A stretch of 41,320 nucleotides of DNA from a virus. The stretch is from IMG/VR virus record IMGVR_UViG_3300032331_001475, positions 1 through 41,320 of that record. One strand, 5' to 3'. Position 1 is the stretch's first letter, and each line of letters opens with the position of its first letter. Under the pieces are notes generated by a model. That model was not told the DNA's origin. It did not search any database and worked only from the letters and a program-made list of their open reading frames with translations. Made by a program: the position numbers and the translations under genes. Of this stretch, positions 1-8,173 are shown in pieces.

Positions 1-123
1 CTCGGACATCACGAACGAGGTTGCGTCCGGTGGTGGGTACACGACTGGTGGTGCAACCCTTGCGTCAAAGACGACGAACTACGATTCAGCGACCAACACG
101 TTTTCGCTCCGTGCGGGCGCAAC
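1..123. repeat. Terminal direct repeat, left copy (contig circularity)
   Basis: These 123 bases are identical to 41198-41320. A single reading frame enters the right copy and continues from base 124 without interruption, so the repeat is best read as overlap of a closed circular or circularly permuted assembly rather than a physical phage end. The breakpoint falls inside a gene, which also argues against a true packaging terminus. Unique genome length is therefore about 41,197 bp. Confidence 0.95.
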
Positions 124-304
124 AAGTTGGACGACGGCAACGTTCACCGCACGTTACGCAGTCTTGTACAAGGACACTGGCACCGCATCGACGTCTCCGC
201 TTCTGGGGTACGTGAACTTCGGCGGAGACCAGACGGTTACGAGCGGTACGTTCACGATCACGTGGGATACGACTGACGGCGCTCTGAAGATCGTCGCGGC
301 CTAG
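1..304 (+). CDS. Beta-rich phage structural protein, 3' part (gene spans the contig junction)
   Basis: This is the C-terminal part of a gene that begins at 41049. Joining 41049-41320 to 124-304 gives one open frame of 150 codons ending in TAG at 302-304. The protein contains the segments IKCALCTSSY, SDITNEVASGGGY, GGATLASKT and LLGYVNFGGD, which I recognise as a recurrent family of small beta-rich virion proteins in many tailed phages, usually annotated only as hypothetical or structural. It lies directly upstream (2-nt gap) of another beta-rich protein. A decoration or fibre-base role is inferred from family and position; no catalytic motif is visible. Confidence 0.8.
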   Translation, partial: SDITNEVASGGGYTTGGATLASKTTNYDSATNTFSLRAGATSWTTATFTARYAVLYKDTGTASTSPLLGYVNFGGDQTVTSGTFTITWDTTDGALKIVAA

Positions 305-306
305 CG

Positions 307-759
307 ATGGCAGATAACGTCACGCTCAACGCTATGGCCGGTGGCTCGACAGTCGCCGCCGACGAAGTAACCGACGGCACGCTTGGAACTGTCAAGGTCC
401 AGTACGTCAAGATTATGGATGGAACTCTTGACGGGACGAACAAGGCAAATGTTGACGCCAACGGCCTTCGCATTGTCCAGCGAAGCGGCACCACGCTTGG
501 ACAGGGTTCCGCTGCTCCCACTGCAACGGCCACACTTATTGCGGCAGCAGTAAGCAGCAGCCCGTTTCGACGCTCGGTAACAATCTGCAACACCGGCTCG
601 TTCAATGTTTACGTTGGAGGTTCTGGCGTTACTGCGACTACCGGTATCCTCCTTGTCCCTTATGCAACAGTGACGCTTACTGAAGCAGCAAACGCCGCTG
701 TGTATGGGATAACCGCAAGCGGAACCGGCGCAGTTACTTACATGGCAGAGAGCGACTAA
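307..759 (+). CDS. Putative head or fibre decoration protein
   Basis: A 150-residue protein without signal peptide or membrane segment. It is rich in Gly, Ala, Thr and Val, as expected of a beta-sandwich or fibre protein. The C-terminal half (about residues 85-148) has the pattern SVTICNTGSFNVYVGGSGVT...GTGAVTYM. The 93-residue protein at 40768-41049 shows a similar order (VSLHNATGAG.TYIGGAGVT...GTNTVRILVG), so the two are likely paralogous small beta domains on either side of the junction gene. The gene starts 2 nt after its predecessor and its TAA overlaps the next ATG, indicating one late operon. Virion role is inferred. Confidence 0.7.
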   Translation: MADNVTLNAMAGGSTVAADEVTDGTLGTVKVQYVKIMDGTLDGTNKANVDANGLRIVQRSGTTLGQGSAAPTATATLIAAAVSSSPFRRSVTICNTGSFNVYVGGSGVTATTGILLVPYATVTLTEAANAAVYGITASGTGAVTYMAESD

Positions 760-1718
760 TGACCGTCGTTATCCCACCAAGTTTCCGACTGATCTCGACG
801 CAGGATTACTCCAGCGGTTCCGGCACATACACCATCCCGTCAAACGGAAAGTTGCTTGTCGTTCATCTGTGGGGTGCTGGCGGTGGCGGTGGTGGTGGGC
901 GGCTCAACGCTTCTGGATACGGCGGCGGTGGCGGCGGTGGCGGAGGGTACGCACAGTATTCCGCTGACGTTGCACAGTTTGGCGGTGGTGGTTCATCTGT
1001 CAGTTACAGCGTTGGCTCTGGAGGAAGTGCCGGTACAAGCGGCACAACGGCCACAGTCGGTGGCAATGGCGGCACAACTTCATTTGGTTCGCTTGCTGCC
1101 GCTGGGGGTACTGGTGGATTGCCGGGAAGTATCGGGTCGCCCTCAACTCTTGCCAACTGCATGGGCGGATTTTCACCATCCGGTGTTGCAGTTCCTCGGT
1201 TTGATTACTCGTCCACTATTTTGGGATCTCTTACAACCAGTACCCCCTCAACCTCATTTGCGCATTACATGCTTATGTTGATGCGTGGTCCGGGGCACGG
1301 CGGAAATGCAGCGGGGCTAGGCGGTGTCACCACGCAGGGCTACCAGAACTATCTTGGCGGCGGCGGCGGCGGCGGCGGTGCCGCAGTTACGTCAACAAAT
1401 GGTAGCGCGGGGGGGTCTTGCACAACGCTTGCCTCGGCCTCTGGATTAACTTCGCTAGGTACTGGTGGTGGCGGCGCTGGCGGTGTTGGTAGTGCTGCTG
1501 CCGGTACAGCGGGTTCTTTGGGTGCTGGTGGTGGTGGGGGCGGTGGAGGATCCGTGGGCGGAATCGGTGGTGCTGGATCAAGTGCCAGCGCATCGTCTTC
1601 TACTATTTCCAGTTGGTATGGCGCTGGCGGCGGCGGCGGCGGTGGCGGTGGCTCGTCAAGTGTCACTGCTGGTGGAAGCGGCGGTGCCGGTTACATAAAG
1701 ATTTATGTGTACGGGTAG
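759..1718 (+). CDS. Glycine-rich tail fibre/adhesin-like protein (poly-Gly domain)
   Basis: A 319-residue protein. After a short N-terminal beta segment ending in LLVVHLWGAGGGG (about residues 30-45), it has at least six runs of 4-9 glycines separated by 15-40-residue loops, and it ends GGAGYIKIYVYG. This layout (WGAGGGG opening, alternating Gly runs and variable loops, closing beta strand) resembles poly-glycine type II sandwich domains known from phage receptor-binding adhesins such as S16 gp38. Loops between the runs would carry host specificity. It sits in a run of fibre or decoration genes. Receptor binding is inferred; the Gly-run pattern is directly visible. Confidence 0.65.
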   Translation: MTVVIPPSFRLISTQDYSSGSGTYTIPSNGKLLVVHLWGAGGGGGGGRLNASGYGGGGGGGGGYAQYSADVAQFGGGGSSVSYSVGSGGSAGTSGTTATVGGNGGTTSFGSLAAAGGTGGLPGSIGSPSTLANCMGGFSPSGVAVPRFDYSSTILGSLTTSTPSTSFAHYMLMLMRGPGHGGNAAGLGGVTTQGYQNYLGGGGGGGGAAVTSTNGSAGGSCTTLASASGLTSLGTGGGGAGGVGSAAAGTAGSLGAGGGGGGGGSVGGIGGAGSSASASSSTISSWYGAGGGGGGGGGSSSVTAGGSGGAGYIKIYVYG

Positions 1719-1743
1719 CCCCACACAACATAACGAGTAGCAA

Positions 1744-2646
1744 ATGACCGTCGTACTCCTTCTCTCGAACGGGGTAGATGTAGGGATTTCTGCTGTTGCG
1801 GGTAGTTCAACCGCTTCAGCAACTCCAGCGTCTGTTCGCATTGACACATCTATCGCGCCCCCCGGTGGCTCGGCTTCGAGTTCTTCGGCATCTTCATACC
1901 CGAGCATCGCTGCCACAGCAACGTCTGCTTCTTCTACCGCAGGCGCGACTGCACCAACCGCGTCAGTTTCTACGGTCGCAGCGCCTGCGTCGTCTACTGC
2001 GTACGGTGTGTCGCCGCTACCAGTTATCTCGTCTGCTGTACAGGCTGCGCTTGCGTCTGCGCTTGCACCTTCTCAGCAACCGTCGATAGGAGCGTTTCCT
2101 CCTGCGGGTAGCGCAACGTCATCATGTACGTCGCCGTCGGTATCCGTTTTTATTGCTGCGCTGTCGTCGTCGGCGTCTGCGTACTCTACCGCACCGCAAC
2201 CATCGGTATTTACCTCACCGCCATCTGGAGTTGCAAACGCTTCTTGCCATGCTCCGCTTGCTGATGTCGAATGGATTGTTTACCCCTCCGCTGGATCAGC
2301 AACTTCGTCTGCAAAGTATCCAGCGATTGCACTTGCTGCGTACCCGATGTCTGCGCTTATCAACGCATCGCCTGCTTCCCCAAGCCTTTACATCTGGAGT
2401 TCTCACCGCGCAGCAAGCGGGACAGCATCAAGTTCTTCCGGCAGAGAGTCCTCCGGCTCTGCAACATCTTTTTCGGGAAGGTCAAGCAGCGGGGCAGCAA
2501 ACTCTAGTTCTGGCCGTAGTTCGTCCGGGACAGCGTACCCAATAGATTTTTCAACCGCAGGTTTGCTTCTTGCGCTAACCTGTGCAGGGCCAAATACGCG
2601 CACAAAAAGCGGAACAGCGTCTCCATCGTCTGGGAGGAATAGTTAG
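1744..2646 (+). CDS. Ser/Ala/Thr-rich tandem-repeat fibrous protein
   Basis: A 300-residue low-complexity protein built from about ten degenerate repeats of roughly 19-22 residues. A typical unit runs (A/G)-S-A-T-S-S, a few residues, P-S-(V/I) and alternating hydrophobics; GSATSSCTSPSVSVFI and GSATSSAKYPAIALAA are two examples. About residues 220-265 then hold four short repeats containing SSGR. The repeat style resembles Ala/Ser beta-solenoid stretches in minor tail proteins of actinophages. It lies 25 nt after the poly-Gly protein, and its TAG overlaps the portal GTG by one base. A fibre or surface-decoration role is likely but unproven. Confidence 0.6.
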   Translation: MTVVLLLSNGVDVGISAVAGSSTASATPASVRIDTSIAPPGGSASSSSASSYPSIAATATSASSTAGATAPTASVSTVAAPASSTAYGVSPLPVISSAVQAALASALAPSQQPSIGAFPPAGSATSSCTSPSVSVFIAALSSSASAYSTAPQPSVFTSPPSGVANASCHAPLADVEWIVYPSAGSATSSAKYPAIALAAYPMSALINASPASPSLYIWSSHRAASGTASSSSGRESSGSATSFSGRSSSGAANSSSGRSSSGTAYPIDFSTAGLLLALTCAGPNTRTKSGTASPSSGRNS

Positions 2647-4871
2647 TGCCTGCATCATTTAGCGGTTATTACACTGGGAAGGGCGACGCTGCGACAAAAA
2701 TCCAGCGCATGGTTTCTCAGGGTAAGAACGTTGCACGTAACGAGCGACGCCGCTGGCAGCAGAACCGGATGATCTATCGCGGTGACCAGTGGGTCAGGGC
2801 GCGTCCCGGCGCTGGCTTTTCGTCAGGTCGTCTTGAAGTTCTTTCCGAAGGAGCGCGTGGGCGCAAGCGCGATACGTTCAACCGCCTGCGGCAGATGACC
2901 GACGGTCGTGTCTCTACGCTTACCTCTCAGCGCCCGCCGTACGAAGTGATCCCGAAGAGCCGTGAGCAGGACGTTATTGACGCTGCTCGTCAGGCGCAGA
3001 AACTTATTGCAGCGAAGTGGGGCGAACGCGGCTGGGGAGTTGACGTTGCTCTGCGTGAGATGGTACTTACCGGAGAGATCGACGGGGTGTCGTTTCTTTC
3101 AGTGATCTTTGACCCGCATTGCGGGGAAGAGACGGTCATTTACATCGACCAGAGCGGCCAGCCAATCTCTTCGCGTGAGCAGTACGAGGCACTCACCATG
3201 CAAGACGAAACTGGTGGAACGCTCTGGAAAGACCAGCGCGTCAAGATGGGTGAGATTGTTTGGCGTGTCGTACGACCCGGAGCAATTGCGACCGATCCAT
3301 CTGCAATCCACTGGAAGGACGTCAACTGGGTTATTGAGTCTCGTGTTCTTCCTCGCGCAAAGATCGAGTCAGAAAATAAGATCGACATTGACAAGATGCT
3401 CAAAGAGCAGAGCAACCGTTCCGGTAGTTCCCGCCCCTCTGACCTGTCGATCGGACCGGTCGTCGCAGAAGACGAAGGCAACATCAGCGACAGAATTATT
3501 CCGGGCAACGAGGAATACATCGTCCACGAAATGTTCGTGCGCCCCAGCGCAGAGTGGCCAAAGGGGTGCCATGCCAAGTGGCTCGACCGCGCGCCGGGTC
3601 AGCCGCTGCTTGTTGAGGAGTATTCAGATTACGACCTCCCTTACAGGCCGTTCAACCCGAAGCCAGACGGCGGGCATTACATGCGCTGCCGTGGCACGGT
3701 GGATGAACTGCGGCCAATTCAGGTGCGGTTCAACCGCATCCTCTCCCTTCTTTCAGACTGGATGGAGAAGGTTGCGCGCCCTCCCGTCCTTGTCCCCGTT
3801 GGCTCGATCCGTGGGCAGGAGTTGTACAACGAGAAGGGCTACACCGAAGTACACCCGATCGGCGATCCGCACTTCATGCCGACGCCAAGCGAGCCTGTTG
3901 CAATCCTGACAAACCACCTTCAGTGGTGCGTTCAGCAGATGGCAGAGATCGCTAACCAGAGCGACGCGCTTCGCGGTATCCAGCCGGGACAGGTTGACTC
4001 AGCGATCGGTATTCAGGCGCTAGCGCAGAACTCAGAGACGCAGTTGTCGGGTACAGCCACTCAGGTGGCATCAACAATTGAGTGGGGGCTTTCCCGTTCG
4101 CTTCGTCTCGTGCGCCAGTACTACGTGATCCCCCGCCTTGTTCAGACGGCTGGTGTCGAGGACGGCGAAGAGTTGACTGCGTTCGTCGGAGAGATGATTC
4201 GAGACGCAGAAGATGTTCGCATTACTGCGTCGATTCTCCCAAAGAGCCGTGCGCTTCAGTTCCAGACGCTGATGCAACTTGCGCCGCTCGTCGGAAACGA
4301 CATCCGACCTTATGTCGCTAGATTCATCGAAGGTTCTTACGACGAGTTTCTTTCGTCAGAGACTTCGCAGCGTGATAAGCAGAAGCGCGAGAACAGGCAG
4401 TTGGGTGCGCTTGGCAAGTTGCAGGAGCGAGATCAAGTGTGGATGGACTTTTCGCAGATTCAGTCGCAGTACACGGAGGCGATCAACCTTGCGTCTGCAA
4501 GCGGGCAAGACCCGATGGCGACGCTCGCTCAGTCTGGTATCCAGCCTCCGTCTCTTATTACGTACCTGAAGGACGCTGGCGTCAAGGTTCCCGTTGTCGA
4601 AGACTTTGATGACCACGCGGCCCACCTCCGCGCCCTTGACCTGTGGCGTCTTTCCGACGGGTACGACGCAGTTCACCCGCTTGTAAAGCAGGCTGCGCGC
4701 GAACACGCGGCAGACCACAAGCGGATGCTGGCAGGGACTCTCACCTCAATGGGTGTGCAGACTCCGCCACAGATGGGGCAGGGGCAGGGTTCTGCACCAG
4801 CACCGAAGGGCCAGCCTTCTCCTCCGAAGGATAAGGGTATGGGTAATCCGACGATTGCGGGGACGATGTGA
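2646..4871 (+). CDS. Portal protein (P22-like head-to-tail connector)
   Basis: A 741-residue protein beginning with GTG that overlaps the previous stop. Length and features fit the large portal family of podoviruses: a basic N-terminus (KIQRMVSQGKNVARNERRRWQQNRM), a central clip/wing region, a segment with HYMRCRGTVDELRPIQVRFNR and WMEKVARPPVLVP, and a long helical crown-like C-terminal region from about residue 580 ending in a Pro/Gly/Lys tail. The portal forms the dodecameric ring through which DNA is packaged and ejected. It is followed by scaffold-like and capsid genes, the normal order. The large terminase is not beside it but on the other strand at 34.6-36.1 kb. Confidence 0.88.
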   Translation: MPASFSGYYTGKGDAATKIQRMVSQGKNVARNERRRWQQNRMIYRGDQWVRARPGAGFSSGRLEVLSEGARGRKRDTFNRLRQMTDGRVSTLTSQRPPYEVIPKSREQDVIDAARQAQKLIAAKWGERGWGVDVALREMVLTGEIDGVSFLSVIFDPHCGEETVIYIDQSGQPISSREQYEALTMQDETGGTLWKDQRVKMGEIVWRVVRPGAIATDPSAIHWKDVNWVIESRVLPRAKIESENKIDIDKMLKEQSNRSGSSRPSDLSIGPVVAEDEGNISDRIIPGNEEYIVHEMFVRPSAEWPKGCHAKWLDRAPGQPLLVEEYSDYDLPYRPFNPKPDGGHYMRCRGTVDELRPIQVRFNRILSLLSDWMEKVARPPVLVPVGSIRGQELYNEKGYTEVHPIGDPHFMPTPSEPVAILTNHLQWCVQQMAEIANQSDALRGIQPGQVDSAIGIQALAQNSETQLSGTATQVASTIEWGLSRSLRLVRQYYVIPRLVQTAGVEDGEELTAFVGEMIRDAEDVRITASILPKSRALQFQTLMQLAPLVGNDIRPYVARFIEGSYDEFLSSETSQRDKQKRENRQLGALGKLQERDQVWMDFSQIQSQYTEAINLASASGQDPMATLAQSGIQPPSLITYLKDAGVKVPVVEDFDDHAAHLRALDLWRLSDGYDAVHPLVKQAAREHAADHKRMLAGTLTSMGVQTPPQMGQGQGSAPAPKGQPSPPKDKGMGNPTIAGTM

Positions 4872-5128
4872 GTAGTGAAGCAGAGCGGGGTTTCGGCCCC
4901 GGATTTGAGAAGGACGTTGCAGCGATCCTTGCAACGGCTGACCGTGGGTTGATGTACCCGAGGGAGGTTCGTGAGAATCTCGCCAAGGCCGGGATGATTA
5001 TCTACGATCAGGTGGAGATGCCCTCTGTTGAGCCGCCTTCTCCGACTGACGAGGTAGAGGACGAGATGCAACTCATCGGCGGATTCGACGATGAGAACAA
5101 TAACGGCGAGGAGGCCGACGGTGAGTGA
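4868..5128 (+). CDS. Small acidic protein between portal and scaffold
   Basis: An 86-residue protein starting with GTG in a GTGA overlap with the portal stop, so probably translationally coupled. The C-terminal third is strongly acidic (EVEDEMQ, DDENNNGEEADGE) and there is no recognised domain or membrane segment. The acidic tail and the position between portal and the scaffold-like gene fit a head-assembly accessory factor, but this is inference only. Its last codons contain a GAGGAGG sequence that acts as ribosome binding site for the next gene. Confidence 0.6.
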   Translation: MSSEAERGFGPGFEKDVAAILATADRGLMYPREVRENLAKAGMIIYDQVEMPSVEPPSPTDEVEDEMQLIGGFDDENNNGEEADGE

Positions 5129-5897
5129 TGCTGAAGAGCAGCACGACGAGCAGGGAAACCCTTGGGAAACTTGGCAGCAGGTCGGCTTTGATCCCGAGCA
5201 GTACGATCCAAACGATGTTCGTAACGCTTGGGACGGTTGGAACGCTCTGGGCGATCGTGACCAGCGACCGTACCTCATCGAGCGAATGCTTCAGGGAAAC
5301 GAAATCCCCGACGGCATGAGCCTCAACGAAGTCACCGAGGCAGCAAACCTGTACTGGCAGGCAAAGAACGACCCGTTTGGGAACGAGGACTACCAGTACG
5401 ACGACCCTTACTCAGAACCTGCGTACGTCCCTGAGTACGGGGGGGAAGCGCCTATCGGTTACGACCCTTCTCCTGCTACCGACCCCAACTACCTTCGGGG
5501 AGTCTGGCAGCAGGACATTGAATCGGTTATTGACCAGCGATTCGCTGAGATGGAGCAGCAGTATCAGGAGCGCCAGCAGTTCGACGAGTTTCGCGGCGAG
5601 ATGGACAGGCTTCGGAATGAGAACAATCTTTCTGACGTAGACCTTCAGTTCATTGCGCCGCGTGCTGCTGAGTACTTGCAGGCAAACCAGCCGATCTCAA
5701 ACGCGATCAGTCAGGCATACAGCGACTTCGACGAGTGGCGTCGAAACTCGCTTGCCAACTATGCGCAGCAGCAGGGGCGCGCTCCGCAGACGTACTCGCC
5801 TAGCGGAATGGGCGCTTCCCCCGATCAGCCGCCTCGCAGTCTTGCGGAGGCGCAGCAGATCATGGAATCCCGTTACAGCAACGGTCCGGGTTTCTAG
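5121..5897 (+). CDS. Putative capsid scaffolding protein
   Basis: The GTG at 5121 was chosen because GAGGAGG lies 7 nt upstream and the start overlaps the previous stop by 8 nt; this gives 258 residues. The protein is acidic in its first half (many Asp, Glu, Pro, Tyr). It has a predicted coiled-coil/helical stretch around residues 135-185 (DIESVIDQRFAEMEQQYQER and following), and a Gln/Ser/Pro-rich tail. That composition, and a place between portal and major capsid genes, match phage scaffolding proteins, which guide procapsid assembly and then leave. No protease motif is visible in it or nearby. Identification rests on composition and synteny rather than homology. Confidence 0.6.
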   Translation: MSDAEEQHDEQGNPWETWQQVGFDPEQYDPNDVRNAWDGWNALGDRDQRPYLIERMLQGNEIPDGMSLNEVTEAANLYWQAKNDPFGNEDYQYDDPYSEPAYVPEYGGEAPIGYDPSPATDPNYLRGVWQQDIESVIDQRFAEMEQQYQERQQFDEFRGEMDRLRNENNLSDVDLQFIAPRAAEYLQANQPISNAISQAYSDFDEWRRNSLANYAQQQGRAPQTYSPSGMGASPDQPPRSLAEAQQIMESRYSNGPGF

Positions 5898-5907
5898 CAC
5901 ACTGGGT

Positions 5908-5947
5908 GACGCCGTGCTTGTGGTACTCTTATCGCAAGCACGGCGTC
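5908..5947 (+). promoter_or_regulatory. Perfect 13-bp hairpin upstream of the major capsid gene
   Basis: GACGCCGTGCTTG at 5908-5920 is perfectly complementary to CAAGCACGGCGTC at 5935-5947, with a 14-nt loop. It lies in the only sizeable gap (5898-6053) of the head operon. It has no U-tract, so it is not a standard terminator; it could be an RNase processing or mRNA-stability element boosting capsid expression. I see no convincing promoter in the rest of the gap. Confidence 0.75.
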
Positions 5948-6053
5948 GGCTCTGGCGGAGAGAATCTTCGGGAGGACGGTGTGGACATAAGCGAGGCGCA
6001 CTCATCGTGCCCGCTTTCCATCCCATTCTTCATAGTTAGGAGATTCTTCAACA

Positions 6054-7358
6054 ATGTCTCTGTATTCCTCTTCCTCCGCATTTGCGAAGGATGTCTGGCT
6101 GCCGGGGCTGAACTACGAACTGCTCAGTGAGCCGGGTACTCTGCTCGGCTGGCTTGGTTCGTTTGCAGACAGCCGCGTCACCGTTGACATCGAGGGTCGT
6201 CGTTCGTACCTGAAGTTGCGTATCGGTGACTCGCTTGGTCAGGCAACCATCTCGCAGGGCGGGGATTACCCCGATCCGGGCGACCCGACTTACGACGAGG
6301 CTTCGCTCAACCTTGCGCACCTTGCGCACGCAGTTTCCTTCACGATGGAGGAGATGGCGCTTCTGGAGTCCACCGAGGCCGCTGCGGTCCCGGTCATGGC
6401 CGAGAAGATGAACGCCGCCAAGGAGTCAATGTCTTCGGACATTGAGCGTCAGGCTTGGGGCGACGGTACTGGTGTTCTTGCCAACGTCGCTTCTTCGTCG
6501 GGTAGCACCATTACCCTTGACGCCACCACCTCGGCACAGGTTGACCGCGACCGTTACCTCTGGGTGGACGACGCAAACCGCGCTCGCTACTCGGTGGTGC
6601 ATGGCACGACCGGTGCGGTGCAGGTTGCCAACTTCACCATCACCGACATCAACGAGTCCACGAACGTCGTGACTTGTTCGACGTCGATGACTTCCGCTAC
6701 CTCCGCTGGCGTCCTCGTCCGCTCGGGTACGTGGGCATCGGGTGGCGCGTTCAACTCTCTGGAGTTCCCCGGCATCAAGGCCGCTGTGTCGAACACCGGT
6801 ACCTACATGGGTATCGACCGCTCGGCTGCTGGCAAGGGGTACTGGCAGGGTATTAGCGTCAACAACTCGGGCACGCTGCGTCCGCTTACGGAGGAACTGG
6901 TTCACCAGACCTTCAACAAGATCGCGCGTCGCGCTGGCCGTCAGCCCACGGGTGACTACGCTGCGTTTGGTTCGTTCGGTACTTACACCGCGTACCACCA
7001 GATCATCACTCCGGGTCTGCGTTACACCCTGAACGACACTCCGGACATCGGCTTTGGCCGACCGCTGGAGATGCTGGGTGTCCCGCTTTACCGTGGCGCA
7101 CGTTGCCCGCGCAACAGCATCTACGTGCTGAAGAAGGACTCGCTGAAGTTTGTGCGTCCGAAGCACACGAAGCCGGGTGACCTGCTGAACTTCGTGAACC
7201 TTGGCGGTTCGGAGTTCTTCCTGAAGAACGCTTCGAGCGGTCAGGGCCACAGCGCGTCTGTCGTGGCCTACCTCGACGGCTTCCTCGGCATGATGACGAC
7301 TCGCCCGCGTGACCACGCGGTGCTTGCCGACATCTCTGAGGTTGCGGGCGCGTACTAG
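6054..7358 (+). CDS. Major capsid protein (HK97-fold type)
   Basis: A 434-residue protein with a good ribosome site (AGGAGA, 9 nt before ATG). The N-terminal arm region (SSAFAKDVWLPGLNYELL) is followed by FADSRVTVDIEGRRSYLKLRIGDS and a typical spine-helix-like segment with MEEMALLESTEAAAVPVMAE. Then comes DIERQAWGDGTGVLANV, a recurring motif of HK97-fold major capsid proteins. A Ser/Thr-rich insertion around residues 145-225 may be an inserted surface domain. The C-terminal region contains YRGARCPRNSIYVLKKDSLKF, typical of the capsid P-domain. Position between scaffold-like and decoration genes agrees. It would form the icosahedral shell. Confidence 0.88.
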   Translation: MSLYSSSSAFAKDVWLPGLNYELLSEPGTLLGWLGSFADSRVTVDIEGRRSYLKLRIGDSLGQATISQGGDYPDPGDPTYDEASLNLAHLAHAVSFTMEEMALLESTEAAAVPVMAEKMNAAKESMSSDIERQAWGDGTGVLANVASSSGSTITLDATTSAQVDRDRYLWVDDANRARYSVVHGTTGAVQVANFTITDINESTNVVTCSTSMTSATSAGVLVRSGTWASGGAFNSLEFPGIKAAVSNTGTYMGIDRSAAGKGYWQGISVNNSGTLRPLTEELVHQTFNKIARRAGRQPTGDYAAFGSFGTYTAYHQIITPGLRYTLNDTPDIGFGRPLEMLGVPLYRGARCPRNSIYVLKKDSLKFVRPKHTKPGDLLNFVNLGGSEFFLKNASSGQGHSASVVAYLDGFLGMMTTRPRDHAVLADISEVAGAY

Positions 7359-7360
7359 CC

Positions 7361-7690
7361 ATGGGTCTTTCAGTCAATAAGTCGCGCACCGATACTGTCG
7401 GTCGCTACACCAAGTTGGTGACTGGAACCATCACCTTCGACTCGTCGTACGTTACGAACGGTGAGCCTCTCGTCTCTACTGATGTGGGTCTCTCGTCGAA
7501 GATCGAGGTCATCTGCTGCGCTCCTGCCAGCGGGTATGTCTTCGAGTACGACTACGACAACAACAAGTTGAAGGCGTTCAACACGACGAAGGGCGGGGTC
7601 ATCCCTGCGGGTGGTGCCCCCGGCGTCGAGGTGGCTTCGACCACCGACCTTTCGTCCGTTACCTGCCGCTTTATTGCGTTCGGTAACTAG
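7361..7690 (+). CDS. Capsid-associated decoration-type protein
   Basis: A 109-residue protein starting 2 nt after the capsid stop. The stretches TITFDSSYVTNGEPL, DVGLSS and YVFEYDYDNNKLKAF match a very common small virion protein found just downstream of major capsid genes in many tailed phages; its members often begin with an FDSSY motif and carry GYVFEYDY..N.KLKA near the middle. It is predicted to be all-beta. The likely role is capsid decoration or head fibre. No signal peptide or membrane segment is visible. Confidence 0.75.
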   Translation: MGLSVNKSRTDTVGRYTKLVTGTITFDSSYVTNGEPLVSTDVGLSSKIEVICCAPASGYVFEYDYDNNKLKAFNTTKGGVIPAGGAPGVEVASTTDLSSVTCRFIAFGN

Positions 7691-8173
7691 ATGAAGATCG
7701 GCGATCCAATCGGCTCAGTTCTCTACGAGGACTGGCGGTTTGTGGAGGGAGACCTTCATGACATCTCCACCCGCGTTACTGAGTACGACAGCGAGGCTCG
7801 GCTTGCCCGACAGAATGACTCCGGTCAACTGGGCCTCGCTCGCCGGATCGTCTCTCCATTTGACGGCGGCGGTCACATATGGGTGATCGCCCGCCGTCTC
7901 TTGGACAAGGAGACTGGCGAGCCGCTTACTGGCGAGCCTGATGCACGTGTGCTTGAAGAGCAGCAGAGTTCTGACGCGTTCCGCTGCCAAGACCTTGACC
8001 GCTGGCGCAGGGCGCAGGAGCGGATGTGGATTCTTGAAGAGGAAGCAAAGCACGCTCGCTCTATTGAGGAGAACATGGCAAACGCAGAAGAGTTTGTCTG
8101 GACGTTCAGGAAGAAAGACCTTGGACGCAAGGACGGAATCCTCGTACCCGCATCAGTAGCGAACGATGGCTAG
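7691..8173 (+). CDS. Hypothetical head-tail region protein
   Basis: A 160-residue protein whose ATG directly follows the previous TAG; its own stop overlaps the next start by 8 nt. It opens with a probable beta region and has a charged helical segment around residues 90-135 (EEQQSSDAFRCQDLDRWRRA and EEEAKHARSIEENMANAEEF). I do not recognise a named family. Its place between the decoration protein and the adaptor suggests a head-completion or neck function, but nothing in the sequence proves it. Confidence 0.6.
   Translation: MKIGDPIGSVLYEDWRFVEGDLHDISTRVTEYDSEARLARQNDSGQLGLARRIVSPFDGGGHIWVIARRLLDKETGEPLTGEPDARVLEEQQSSDAFRCQDLDRWRRAQERMWILEEEAKHARSIEENMANAEEFVWTFRKKDLGRKDGILVPASVANDG

Noticed and set aside
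1-123. Possible physical direct terminal repeat of the phage DNA
   Set aside because: It breaks a gene that is intact when the ends are merged, and 123 bp is short for known terminal repeats; assembly overlap is simpler.
1349-1666. Minus-strand proline-rich open frame opposite the glycine-rich gene
   Set aside because: Poly-proline is simply the complement of the poly-glycine codons; there is no ribosome site and all neighbouring genes are on the plus strand.
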